From NCBI GenBank assembly GCA_964612295.1, contig CAZTDY010000008.1, forward strand, positions 35,133 to 99,132: 64,000 nt of DNA, written 5' to 3'. Shown one piece after another: positions 15,596 through 24,029 of this stretch. Position 1 is the stretch's first letter. Every line of letters begins with the position of its first letter. Below the pieces are notes generated by a model. The model made no database searches, was not told where the DNA came from, and saw only the letters and a list, made by a program, of their open reading frames with translations. The translations under genes and the position numbers were made by a program. The stretch comes from CAYQJL01 sp964612295. GTDB taxonomy: Bacteria > Eisenbacteria > RBG-16-71-46 > CAIMUX01 > WJJG01.

Positions 15596-17701
15596 ATGCC
15601 ACGTACACCGGAGCAGGGCCGGGGACGATTCCAGGCGACCCGGGAAGGCTACGGATTTGTCACGCCTGAGGGCGGCGGCGAAGATATCTTCATTCCGGCC
15701 GCGGAAGTGGCCGGCTCGCTTCACGGCGATCAGGTCGCCTATCTCCTCATTCCGGACCACCGCGGCGGGCCGCGCGTGCGCGGGACCATCCTGTCGATCC
15801 TCGCGCGGGGAGTGGCCCACTTCACCGGCGTGGTGCAGGGCACCCGCCGCCGACTCACCCTCGTTCCCGACCACCCGAAGCTTCCGCCGCTCATGCGCCT
15901 GGTGGGCGATACCCGGTCGGTCGAAAACGACCAGCGCGTGCTCTGCGAACTCAACGATGCGCGTCCGGGGCGCCTGCCTTCCGCGCTCTACCTGCGAACC
16001 CTGGGGGAGGCGGCCGATCCGCATCTGGATGAGGAAATCGTCAAGGCCGAGTACGGGCTTCACCGCGACTACCCGGCCGAGGCGCTCGAGCAGGCCGCCA
16101 GAGCGACGCGGCTCCTGGCCCGGGCTAGTGACGCGACCTCGCGGCGGGACTTCCGCGCCGAAACCGTCATCACCATCGACCCGGCCGATGCCCGGGACTT
16201 CGATGACGCGCTCAGCCTGAGCCGAACGGCCGAAGGGCTCTGGCGGCTCCGGGTCCACATCGCCGACGTGGCGGCCGCGGTTCCGGAAGGGAGCGCCCTC
16301 GACCGGGAAGCGCGCCGCCGGGGCAACAGCACCTATCTTCCCGGGTGCATGATCCCGATGTTGCCCGAAACGCTCTCCACCGATCTGCTCAGCCTTGCGC
16401 CGGGGGAGGATCGCCCCGTGATGACCGTTTCGATTCTGGTCGACCAGGACGGGAAGATCACGGGCACGCGCATCGACGAAGGCCTGATCCGCAGTCGCCA
16501 CCGACTGACCTACGGACAGGTTCAGGAGGTGCTCGATGGGGGGACTCTGGACGTCCCCGAGATCGACGGTCTGCTGCACGGACTCGACCGTGTCACGCGC
16601 GCACTCAGGGCGCGCCGCTTGGCCGCCGGGGGATTCGACCTGCGGGTGCCGGAGATTGAAATCCGCCTGGGCGAGGACAGCCGCCCGGGACTCATCCGCC
16701 GCCGCCTGCAGGGGCGCAGCCATCAGATCGTCGAGGACTGTATGATCCTCGCCAACCGCGTGGCCTGCACCTTTGCGCGCAAGCGGGAACACCCCTACCT
16801 CTACCGGGTCCATGGGGAACCCGACCCTCGGGCGCTCGAGGAGTTCTGGGCCGACCTGGAGACGCTCTATCCCGGCGTGCCCCCCAAGGCCCGGCAGGAC
16901 TTGAGCGGGCTCCGTCACTGGTTGGCCTCTCTCCCCGATGAACCGGCCACCTGGCGCCTCCACAGCTTCTTCTTGCGGACCCTCAAACGGGCCATCTACG
17001 CGGCGACCGACACGGGGCACTTCGGCCTTGGCCTGCGGGGCTACGCTCACTTCACCTCTCCGATCCGCCGCTATCCGGACCTCTTCAACCACAGGGTGGT
17101 GAAGTGGGCTCTTCGCCATGGGCCCAAACCGGTGCCCGACTCCTGGCGCGAAGAGGCCGCCGAGGTCGCCCTCGGGTGCACGGGGACCGAAGAGCGCTCG
17201 GAATCGGCGGAGCGGAATCTGGTGCGCATCAAGCTGCTGCGCTGGGCCGAGCAGCGTCTGGGAGAGCTCTATCGCGGACGAGTCGAGGCCGTGCTTCCGG
17301 CGGGCTTCGTGATCGAGCTCGAGGATCCGCCGGTGACCGGATTCGCTCCCCGGGAAGAGGTGGCCCATCGGCCGCACGTGCGCACCCGCGGGCGCCGGGT
17401 TGGCCCGGGCCGGGGAGAACTCGCCCTGGGCCTACCGGTCATCGTGCAGCTCGTCCGAGTCGATCTGAAGGCCCGGTCCCTGCTGCTGACCGTCAGGGCC
17501 GCGGGCCGGAAGGCACTGGCTCTCCAACCCGACGAACTGGAGAGCCTGGTCGACCCCTGGAGCCCGGCGGAAACCGGCCGGCGCAAGGGTAAGCGCCACC
17601 GGAAGTTCTCGGCGAGGGGGCGGGAGACGCCCCTTAACGCCGCCGGCCGGGACCGCCGCCCAAAACGCAAACGACGGCGCAAGAAGGGCAGACAAAGGTA
17701 A
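15596..17701 (+). CDS. rnr: Ribonuclease R (RNB-family 3'-5' exoribonuclease)
   Basis: Processive 3'-5' exoribonuclease that degrades structured RNA. Domains in order: cold-shock-type N-terminal domains (GRFQATREGYGFVTPEGG...), RNB catalytic core with the metal-binding cluster DPADARDFDDALS near residue 200, the signature YAHFTSPIRRYPDLFNHR near 480, an S1 domain, and a very basic C-terminal tail. ATG 15596 (MPRTPEQ) puts the start just before the first OB fold; GGGGAG precedes it at close spacing. An alternative ATG at 15530 adds 22 unlikely residues. About 701 residues, slightly shorter than E. coli RNase R. Confidence 0.95.
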   Translation: MPRTPEQGRGRFQATREGYGFVTPEGGGEDIFIPAAEVAGSLHGDQVAYLLIPDHRGGPRVRGTILSILARGVAHFTGVVQGTRRRLTLVPDHPKLPPLMRLVGDTRSVENDQRVLCELNDARPGRLPSALYLRTLGEAADPHLDEEIVKAEYGLHRDYPAEALEQAARATRLLARASDATSRRDFRAETVITIDPADARDFDDALSLSRTAEGLWRLRVHIADVAAAVPEGSALDREARRRGNSTYLPGCMIPMLPETLSTDLLSLAPGEDRPVMTVSILVDQDGKITGTRIDEGLIRSRHRLTYGQVQEVLDGGTLDVPEIDGLLHGLDRVTRALRARRLAAGGFDLRVPEIEIRLGEDSRPGLIRRRLQGRSHQIVEDCMILANRVACTFARKREHPYLYRVHGEPDPRALEEFWADLETLYPGVPPKARQDLSGLRHWLASLPDEPATWRLHSFFLRTLKRAIYAATDTGHFGLGLRGYAHFTSPIRRYPDLFNHRVVKWALRHGPKPVPDSWREEAAEVALGCTGTEERSESAERNLVRIKLLRWAEQRLGELYRGRVEAVLPAGFVIELEDPPVTGFAPREEVAHRPHVRTRGRRVGPGRGELALGLPVIVQLVRVDLKARSLLLTVRAAGRKALALQPDELESLVDPWSPAETGRRKGKRHRKFSARGRETPLNAAGRDRRPKRKRRRKKGRQR

Positions 17702-17785
17702 GGTCAAGCCGCCTGGTGGCCGATGTTTTCAGTGGATGAGCCGTGAATCTCTTGCGTTCCCGTCACTGAGAGAAAGGCATCGGAT

Positions 17786-18235
17786 ATGGCTTGGGATAGG
17801 TTCAAAGATCGTCGCAAGGAACGTCGGGTCGACCTGCGGATGCTGCTGGAGTTCGACGATTCCGACGGAGGCGAGAACGAGCGCCTGACCCGCATGGAGA
17901 CCCTCAATTTCAGCGCCGGCGGGTTCTATTGCCGTCTGGATCGCGAGATCCTCCCCCTGACCCGATTAGCCCTGCGCTTCGTTTTCCCGCCCTTCGGGCC
18001 GGACCACACGGAGGAGTACCCCATCGATTGTGAAGCCGTCATCGTGCGCTGCGATAACGACGGCGAAGAGGAGGGACTCTATCGCCTGGCCGCCTGCTTC
18101 ACGGACCTGGCGACGGATGATCGGGAGTACATCCGAGCCTATCTGGACTGGTATGATCTGGTCTTCCTCCAGGGGAATGACCAGGAGTGGGATGGCCAGG
18201 CCCCCGATGACGATCTGGAGGAGGGTGCCGCTTAG
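17786..18235 (+). CDS. PilZ-domain protein
   Basis: 149-residue soluble protein with PilZ hallmarks: an arginine-rich start (RRKERRVDLR) and the N/DxSxxG motif as NFSAGGFYC near residue 52. In PilZ domains these bind cyclic di-GMP. The RxxxR and [D/N]xSxxG elements are both present, so binding is plausible. The C-terminal tail is acidic (DDDLEEGAA). ATG 17786 follows AGAAAGG. It is monocistronic, with an 84-bp upstream gap without a clear promoter and a classic terminator downstream. No diguanylate cyclase is nearby, so the controlled process is unknown. Confidence 0.85.
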   Translation: MAWDRFKDRRKERRVDLRMLLEFDDSDGGENERLTRMETLNFSAGGFYCRLDREILPLTRLALRFVFPPFGPDHTEEYPIDCEAVIVRCDNDGEEEGLYRLAACFTDLATDDREYIRAYLDWYDLVFLQGNDQEWDGQAPDDDLEEGAA

Positions 18236-18259
18236 CTGCTTCTGGAGATGGAATTCTTA

Positions 18260-18289
18260 GCGGGCCGGCGTTTGCGGGCCCGCTTTTTT
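18260..18289 (+). terminator. Classic intrinsic terminator after the PilZ gene
   Basis: GCGGGCC (18260-18266) pairs with GGCCCGC (18277-18283), followed immediately by six T (18284-18289). Confidence 0.9.
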
Positions 18290-18337
18290 CACCCCCTCTG
18301 GAACGGCCTGTGCCCCCCAGGGTACTCAGAAGCGAGG

Positions 18338-18367
18338 CGGCAGGATTGACCGACCTCGGCAGGATTG
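18338..18367 (+). repeat. Direct repeat inside the PorV-like promoter
   Basis: CGGCAGGATTG occurs at 18338-18348 and again at 18357-18367, 19 bp apart. The first copy runs into the -35 box and the second abuts the -10 box, so a regulator bound here would control the promoter. Confidence 0.5.
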
Positions 18368-18374
18368 CTAGGCT
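18346..18374 (+). promoter_or_regulatory. Sigma-70 promoter of the PorV-like gene
   Basis: TTGACC (18346-18351), 17-bp spacer, TAGGCT (18369-18374) with a TGC just upstream (extended -10). Predicted start near 18381. Confidence 0.6.
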
Positions 18375-18416
18375 CTGCGGCGCAGGGGGACACAGCCGCT
18401 GGCGGGAGATATCCGT

Positions 18417-19463
18417 ATGTTCTTCAAAGAAGTGACCGGTCGCCTTGGGGGCCGGGAGTTGCGCGTCAGAGCCAATCATCTGTTTTCCGCCCTGGCGGTT
18501 CTCATTTGCCTGACCATTGCGGTCGGCCCGGCAGGGGCCGACAAGTACGCGGGGGAGTTCCTCAAAATCGGAGCCGGTGCCAGGGCGCTCGGCCTGGGTG
18601 GTGCGGTCACCGCCTTGGTCGATGACGCCAGCGCGGTCTACTGGAATCCGGCGGCCATGGTGCTCGTTCCCCGAGCTGAGATCGGTCTCATGCACGCCGA
18701 GCAGTTCAGCGACCTGGCCGACTACGATTTCGCCGGCTACGTTCAGTCCCTGGGCGGCACCGGCACTCCGGGCGCAGTGGGCATCGGCGTGGTTCGGTTC
18801 GCCGTGCAGGACATCCTCGTCACCGAGGGCGCCTTCGAAGATGCGAACGGCAACCACGTCTACGATCCCGGCGAGACTGTCTATCCGGATCAGTTCTATC
18901 TGGACAGCGACACCGAACTCGGTCTGCTCTTTTCCTACGCCAACTACCTGCGCTCGAATCTCGCTCTGGGCGCGAGTATCAAGCTGGTCCGCCAGGATCT
19001 GCTGAATCATTCCAGTTTTGGAATCGGCACGGACCTCGGCCTGTTGTGGTTCCTCTCGGAGGATCTCCGCCTCGGGGCCCGTCTGAGCGACGCCACGACG
19101 ACGCAGCTCTATTGGGATTCCGGCCGCCGCGAGACCGTGAGTCCATCGCTCTACGTGGGCGGGGCCTACCAGCACGGACTCACCGGTTTGCGCACGGTCC
19201 TTGCCCTGACGGCAGACCTCGCCATGACCTTCGAAGGCCGCGAAGAGGCCAGCTCGTTTGCCGCCGGACAAATCGGGGGCGATCTGAGGACCGGCCTCGA
19301 AGCCCGTTTCCGCGAGCTGTTCATCGGTCGGGTCGGGTGGCAGGAGAGCGGCGTGACGGCTGGGGCCGGATTCAGGCTGAAAGGCTTCGGCGTCGACTAC
19401 GCCTTTGTCCCGCACGACGAGCTGGGCTCCAGCCACCGGGTGTCGGGCGCCTACCGGTTCTAG
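18417..19463 (+). CDS. PorV/PorQ-family outer-membrane beta-barrel protein
   Basis: 348 residues. A signal peptide follows an arginine-containing start, with likely cleavage after AGPAGA near residue 41. The mature start KYAGEFLKIGAGARALGLGG and DDASAVYWNPAAM are diagnostic of the PorV/PorQ family, FadL-like 14-strand barrels; PorV is the shuttle component of type IX secretion in Bacteroidota. The C-terminus ends in a strand finishing YRF. An acidic loop (EDANGNHVYDPGE, about 140-152) resembles the NGNG loops of the Ig-like lipoprotein. A shorter start is possible because the first 20 residues are polar. A T9SS role is inferred from family and the CTD protein at 24 kb. Confidence 0.85.
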   Translation: MFFKEVTGRLGGRELRVRANHLFSALAVLICLTIAVGPAGADKYAGEFLKIGAGARALGLGGAVTALVDDASAVYWNPAAMVLVPRAEIGLMHAEQFSDLADYDFAGYVQSLGGTGTPGAVGIGVVRFAVQDILVTEGAFEDANGNHVYDPGETVYPDQFYLDSDTELGLLFSYANYLRSNLALGASIKLVRQDLLNHSSFGIGTDLGLLWFLSEDLRLGARLSDATTTQLYWDSGRRETVSPSLYVGGAYQHGLTGLRTVLALTADLAMTFEGREEASSFAAGQIGGDLRTGLEARFRELFIGRVGWQESGVTAGAGFRLKGFGVDYAFVPHDELGSSHRVSGAYRF

Positions 19464-19517
19464 GGGCGGTTCCGATCGCATTCCAGCATACCGTGTAGCC
19501 ATAGCTTCCATCTGCAG

Positions 19518-19540
19518 GTCACGGAATCGATTACCGTGAC
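19518..19540. repeat. Inverted repeat (possible operator or RNA hairpin)
   Basis: GTCACGG and CCGTGAC, 7 bp each, flank a 9-nt centre that itself holds the palindrome AATCGATT. No T-tract follows, so it looks more like a protein-binding site than a terminator. Confidence 0.4.
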
Positions 19541-19780
19541 ATGGCCGGTCAAGCCTACCCCGGCGGGCCGTTGAGGTCGCAAGGGGCGCGGCCCGCGCGC
19601 CGGTGAGTTTTTGACCGGCCCCTCCCGATCTGGTCCACACCCCCTGTCTCACCGCTTCCCGCACTGATGCCGCGAGAGCCCGATTCGATCGAACACCGGC
19701 AGACGGAAGACAAATCAATGAGAGCACTTAGGGTCCCAGACCTCCCGACCGATCTATTACCCGGAGACTGCGTTGCCGGA

Positions 19781-19796
19781 TGGCATACAGCTTGCA
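19781..19796 (+). promoter_or_regulatory. Sigma-54 (RpoN)-type promoter of the BON-TPR-PEGA genes
   Basis: TGGCATACAGCTTGCA matches the -24/-12 consensus TGGCACG-N4-TTGCA with the invariant GG-N10-GC spacing; 10 of the defined positions agree. Transcription would start near 19807, about 37 nt before the BON gene. An enhancer-binding regulator would be needed; none is encoded in the window. Confidence 0.65.
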
Positions 19797-19843
19797 CCGC
19801 CATTGTCGGCAGACGGAAGTCCATGCAGAGGAGGTCTTGGGGA

Positions 19844-20164
19844 ATGGGAGAGAAGTACGCGCCTGACCAGACGAAGCCTGTCTCGGCCGATTTTACGATC
19901 AACGCGCGGGTCATGCAGATCCTCGCCAGGCGCTGGATCGACATGACCGGCGTCGAGGTCGGCACGACGGACGGCGTGGTCCTGATTCAAGGGCGGCTGG
20001 AGCGGGAGCCGAAGGGTTGGGGAGAGGATGACGAGCTGGCCCGCGAGCGCTTCATCCTCAGCCTGCGCGCGCAGATTCGCAACATCCCGGGCGTGGCCGA
20101 TGTGGTCATGAGATTGCACGAAGGTGATGACAGGGAGGCCCCATGGGCAGAGAACATCAGCTAG
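19844..20164 (+). CDS. BON-domain protein
   Basis: 106 residues. After a short polar start there is a single BON domain (INARVMQILARRWIDMTGVEVGTTDGVVLIQG...IRNIPGVADVVMRL). BON folds bind phospholipid membranes or act in OM/periplasmic proteins such as OsmY, but no signal peptide is seen here, so it is probably cytoplasmic. ATG 19844 is fixed by AGAGGAGGT at 19827-19835. Its last 22 nt overlap the start of the TPR gene, so the two are co-translated. First gene after the sigma-54-type promoter. Confidence 0.75.
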   Translation: MGEKYAPDQTKPVSADFTINARVMQILARRWIDMTGVEVGTTDGVVLIQGRLEREPKGWGEDDELARERFILSLRAQIRNIPGVADVVMRLHEGDDREAPWAENIS

Positions 20165-21606
20165 GGCAGAGCCAGCTGCGGCCGGTTCAGCCGGGCCCGC
20201 AAGGTCAAATGATGAGCGGGCAGGGGACCAGGGCCAGCCAGGTAGACGTGGGGCTGCTCCTAGACGCCGCCAAAGAGGCGGAAAAGGTCCTCGAACACGA
20301 GGCCCGGACCCACCCGACCTACGCCGACGTGCGTCATCGGCTCGGCCTTCTTCGCCTTCTCCGCAACGACCCGGCCGGCGCCGAACGCGAGTTCGAGGAA
20401 GCCATGGGCATCAACCCCGGATATAGGGCCGCCTACTATGGCCTCCGGATGGCCCGGATGCTTCAGGGCCTGCCGGTTGGTGAGATTCGCGAGCCGGAAG
20501 GCAAGACCGCTCCGGTGCCCGAAGAGATGAGCTGGCGTTTCGCCGACGAGTGTTACCGGCGTCTGACGGACGAGCAGTACCCCAAGGAAGCGGGCCAGTG
20601 CGAGTCGGAGACCGCGGGGCAAGACACCTCCAGCGACGACGGCGTCCATACCCTTCCGGGTCACTACGCCTTCTTCTTCGCGACGCGCCGCGGCGACGAG
20701 GAAGAAGCGCGCCATCAGTTCGACAAGGTGATGGCCCATAGCGAGGCCGGCCAGCAGGCCTTCTCGCGACTGGGCTTCTATCCGTGGCCGGGGTTCGACG
20801 AGGTGCGCGCGCTGTGCGACATGCTCCTGTGGACTCCTTTGGCCGTGGACCTCTATACCTATCTCGCTCGAATCTACGCGCGAAACGGGCTGCGCGACAA
20901 GGCGATCGACTGCTACGACCGGAGCTACGTCGTCTACCCGCGCCGGTCCCGCCTCGCGATGAACCGCGCCGAACTGGCGGCAGCTTTCGGGGAAGAAACC
21001 GAGGCGATCTCGCTTCTGACCCAGTCGATTGACGACGATCCGAAATGCGTGTCCGCGAGAATCGCTCTCGGGTACGAGTATGCCTCCCAGGGTTTCCTGG
21101 AAGAGGCCCGCACGCAGTTCGAGGTTGCGGCCAGTCTGGAGCCGAACTACGCCGACGTGCGCTACAACCTCGCCTTGCTCAACGTGGGCGAGGGCCAGAT
21201 CGAAGATGCCCTGACGGAATTCAAGCGCGCGCTGGCGCTCAATCCCGGGTACCTGCCCGCGCGGCACAGCATGGGTCACCTACTCTGCCGGGCCGGCCGC
21301 AACGAGGAAGGGCTGCGTGAGTATGCCCGGATTTTGAAGCAGGGGTTTCAATCGAGCGACATGCTGGTGCAGATGGGCAAAGCCGCCATGGCGTTGGATC
21401 GCGCCGAAGAAGCGCTTCAATACCTCGAGCGGGCGATCTTCCTCAATCCTGAATTCGCGCCGACCTACTACTACATCGGTCAGGCCTATCAACGAAAAGG
21501 CCTGAAGAACAAGGCGCGCTCCGCGTGGCGGACCTATCTGGAAAAGGCCAACGACTGGGAGCCGTTGGGTCCGATTCCGGCCGAAGACGAAGCGGAAGCG
21601 TCCTAG
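20143..21606 (+). CDS. TPR-repeat protein
   Basis: 487 residues made mostly of tetratricopeptide repeats, seen as W/L-G-Y-A-P patterns, for example YADVRYNLALLNVGEGQIED, and successive 34-residue units from about 35-90 and 250-470. No signal peptide or membrane helix, so it is a cytoplasmic scaffold by appearance. ATG 20143 lies within the BON gene (22-nt overlap) with AGGGAGG 4 nt upstream. A 67-nt gap separates it from the pseudophosphatase/PEGA gene. The three genes probably form one unit; partner unknown. Confidence 0.85.
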   Translation: MGREHQLGQSQLRPVQPGPQGQMMSGQGTRASQVDVGLLLDAAKEAEKVLEHEARTHPTYADVRHRLGLLRLLRNDPAGAEREFEEAMGINPGYRAAYYGLRMARMLQGLPVGEIREPEGKTAPVPEEMSWRFADECYRRLTDEQYPKEAGQCESETAGQDTSSDDGVHTLPGHYAFFFATRRGDEEEARHQFDKVMAHSEAGQQAFSRLGFYPWPGFDEVRALCDMLLWTPLAVDLYTYLARIYARNGLRDKAIDCYDRSYVVYPRRSRLAMNRAELAAAFGEETEAISLLTQSIDDDPKCVSARIALGYEYASQGFLEEARTQFEVAASLEPNYADVRYNLALLNVGEGQIEDALTEFKRALALNPGYLPARHSMGHLLCRAGRNEEGLREYARILKQGFQSSDMLVQMGKAAMALDRAEEALQYLERAIFLNPEFAPTYYYIGQAYQRKGLKNKARSAWRTYLEKANDWEPLGPIPAEDEAEAS

Positions 21607-21673
21607 CGGGATCGCCAAGGCGACCCGAATCCGGCCGCCGGAGCGCGGCCACATAGTGCCAGGAGGGTGAGCA

Positions 21674-23899
21674 ATGGAGGCTCGAGACCTCGCAACCAGT
21701 CCCTTGCGCATCGAGGTAGCGACATCCCAGATCGAAGGGGGCCAGGCGGTGGGGTGGGCGGACCCCGATCGCGTCGTGGGGTGCGTCGCGTTTTGTGAAC
21801 CTCAGGATGCGTTCGAACGATTCGTCCTGCCTCACCTGCAGAACCCCGACCCCCCGACCTCAGTACCCGAGACCCTTCCGCCGTCCGTGAGCACCCTGGT
21901 GAGCGGCCTCGAGGCGGCGCACCACCGGCTGTACCGGGAGAACCACTCCGTCATGAAGGACCCCCAGTGGGTTCGCCTGACGGCCGCCTGCGTCGAAGAG
22001 AACCGCATCTTCTTCGTCCGGACCGACTCGGCCTGGCTGTATCTGCTTCGTGATGGGCGCGCCCATCTGCTGGGCGAATCTACGGCGGAGGCGCCGGACT
22101 GGAATGACCGATCCCTGGCCCTCGGCGGACCGGAGAATCTCAAACTCCAGGTGACCTCCCTCGGCGTGCAACCGGAGGACGAGGTCCTGCTGGTCTCCGG
22201 CGATGCCCACGAGCCCCCCGACCTGCGGGCGATCGCGCGCCTCTTCGCCGAATCTCGCGACCTGAAGAGAGCGAGCGACGGCGTGGTGAATCTTCTCGGC
22301 CTGCAAGGGCCGAGCGCCGCCGTGGTGGCGTTCCGTTTCGCGACCCTGCTTCCCGGAATCGAGGAGAAGCATCTGGATGTGAGCAGGGGGGAGGCCGTGC
22401 TGGGTGAGATCACCGACCTGGCCCGCGAGATGGTGTTCGGCGTCACGGCGCCGGTCAGTGAGGACGCCTCTGAGTTGGTCGAGCCGGCCGGCGATGATGA
22501 GACCGAACCGGAGATCCTCTTCCCTGATTTCGGCGGGGGCGTGCTGGACGCGCCCGAGCCGCCCGAGGAACCTGCCGAGGCACAGGAGCCCTTCCCCGAG
22601 CCTGAGTATGAGCCTGAACCCGAACCTGAGCAGGACGTGCAGCCGACCCTGCCGGTCGCCTCACCGAAGGATCTGTTGGGCTCGTTCCCCGCACAGGGGG
22701 ACTGGCCGGAAGAGAATGCGGCTCCAAGGAAACGAACTTCGAGAGGGTCGGCCTGGCCGGTGATCGTGGTAGCCGTGCTCCTCTTCATCCTTGCGGCTTT
22801 GCTCATGGGCGGCGGGGCCTGGCCGGGTGTGGTCCGCACGGTGCGCGGATTCCTGGGGCTCGCGGAGTCTTCGGGCTCGAGTGCGGCCGCCGTCACCCAG
22901 ATCACAGCGATCTCGGAACCGGAGGGCGCGACCGTCTCGATCGACGGAACGAGGCTGCCTGGCAAGACCCCGCTGAAAGGGGTGCGCGTGCCGGGTGGAA
23001 AACACTATGTGGTCATGAGTCTCGGGGCGGCCGGTGTCTGGGCCGACTCGGTGGATTGGGAGGAAGGCGGCGACTACACGCTGAGCGCGCGTTTTCTGGG
23101 CTCGCTGGAGATCAGCGCACAGGATCTGAGTGGAGAACCTCAGGCCTGGCTGGCAGGTCAGACCACAAAGATGGCCCTTCCTGCCCGCCTCGACAGCCTG
23201 CCGGCCGGATGGTATCGCGTCTTCTTCGAAGATCAGAAGATCCCCCTTTGGGAGCGCAAGGTTCTCGTTCGCCATGCGAATACCGCCCGGGTGGACGTGA
23301 ACAACGATTTCGCGGCCGAGAAGGTCCTCGTGCGTGTTGAGAGCTCGCGCATGATCGAATCCGAGGGTCTTCGCCCGGTCGAGGGTGACAGCGTTTTCGT
23401 CGACGGCAAGTTGGCCGGTCTGACCCCTCTCGAGCTGGAACTCCAACCCGGGCTGCACGGCGTGTGCGTGCAGAGCGAGGGGGAGGAGTACTGCGAGATT
23501 CTCCGGCTGCCGGCGGGGGCAAGCCGGTTCATCACCCCCGCATTCGGCCTGCGGGAGCGGCCCACCTTCTCACACCTGCCACCGGGGCAGGCGGTCCCCC
23601 AGGGCGGGCAGGTATTTCTGGCGGTGGACATCGCGTCGGCTCGCGGGGGACTGCGGCATCCGCTCCTCCATTTGCCGGGCGGACCCGATCACCCTCAGAG
23701 TGTTCCCTTGGTCCAGGTTGGCCCGGGCGAGACCCAGTTCGTGGCCCGGGTGTCGGGCTCCTGGCTGAGGACCGGCGCAAAGATGCCCTACTTCTTCTCG
23801 GTGACCACCCCGGAAGGGGAGGAGGTCTTCTCCCGGCTCTTCTACCTGACCCTCGTCGAGAGCCCGGCGGAACTCACGGAGAATCAACGCCCTCGTTGA
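21674..23899 (+). CDS. Transmembrane protein: degenerate PP2C-like domain + PEGA domains
   Basis: 741 residues. The cytoplasmic part (1-250) follows the order of PP2C phosphatase motifs: an RTDSAWLYLLRDG strand pair where GDSRxYLxRDG is expected, then LGVQPEDEVLLVSGDAHEPP where LxPGDxLLLCSDGL is expected. The metal-binding aspartates of SDG and DN are not kept, so it is probably catalytically dead. Then come an acidic Pro/Glu linker (EPEPEPEQD, about 275-330), one membrane helix (about 357-378) and an exported part with PEGA domains (SEPEGATVSIDGTRLPGKTP, and VFVDGKLAGLTPLE). ATG 21674 follows AGGAGGG. A signal relay across the inner membrane is inferred. Confidence 0.75.
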   Translation: MEARDLATSPLRIEVATSQIEGGQAVGWADPDRVVGCVAFCEPQDAFERFVLPHLQNPDPPTSVPETLPPSVSTLVSGLEAAHHRLYRENHSVMKDPQWVRLTAACVEENRIFFVRTDSAWLYLLRDGRAHLLGESTAEAPDWNDRSLALGGPENLKLQVTSLGVQPEDEVLLVSGDAHEPPDLRAIARLFAESRDLKRASDGVVNLLGLQGPSAAVVAFRFATLLPGIEEKHLDVSRGEAVLGEITDLAREMVFGVTAPVSEDASELVEPAGDDETEPEILFPDFGGGVLDAPEPPEEPAEAQEPFPEPEYEPEPEPEQDVQPTLPVASPKDLLGSFPAQGDWPEENAAPRKRTSRGSAWPVIVVAVLLFILAALLMGGGAWPGVVRTVRGFLGLAESSGSSAAAVTQITAISEPEGATVSIDGTRLPGKTPLKGVRVPGGKHYVVMSLGAAGVWADSVDWEEGGDYTLSARFLGSLEISAQDLSGEPQAWLAGQTTKMALPARLDSLPAGWYRVFFEDQKIPLWERKVLVRHANTARVDVNNDFAAEKVLVRVESSRMIESEGLRPVEGDSVFVDGKLAGLTPLELELQPGLHGVCVQSEGEEYCEILRLPAGASRFITPAFGLRERPTFSHLPPGQAVPQGGQVFLAVDIASARGGLRHPLLHLPGGPDHPQSVPLVQVGPGETQFVARVSGSWLRTGAKMPYFFSVTTPEGEEVFSRLFYLTLVESPAELTENQRPR

Positions 23900-23950
23900 T
23901 TCCGACCCCTCGCTCAATCCGGTGTCGGTGACCAGGTCGCCGCAGCCTCA

Positions 23951-23979
23951 TTGACTTCTCTCCCGATTCTGCGTATGCT
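23951..23979 (+). promoter_or_regulatory. Sigma-70 promoter of the metalloprotease gene
   Basis: TTGACT (23951-23956), exact 17-bp spacer, TATGCT (23974-23979): 5/6 and 4/6 consensus matches. Start predicted near 23986. Confidence 0.7.
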
Positions 23980-24029
23980 TACCTCGGACTCCATCTATCT
24001 TGCACGTGGGCAAGGAGGTACCTTCAGGA

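Larger units (their letters stand above)
19464..19843. other. 380-bp gene-free stretch with regulatory structure
   Basis: No convincing gene. It contains the inverted repeat GTCACGG/CCGTGAC (19518-19540), a 13-bp direct repeat CGGCAGACGGAAG (19697-19709 and 19807-19819) and the sigma-54-type promoter at 19781-19796. A frame open from 19667 continues into the BON gene, but its extra residues look non-coding and would begin before the promoter. Confidence 0.5.

Noticed and set aside
15515..17377. 620-codon open frame on the - strand opposite RNase R
   Set aside because: Shadow of a GC-rich gene: no domain, no Shine-Dalgarno-led start, and the + strand frame has complete RNase R motifs.
19667..19843. 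Upstream extension of the BON gene by 59 codons
   Set aside because: It would begin before the sigma-54-type promoter and lacks a Shine-Dalgarno; ATG 19844 has an excellent one.
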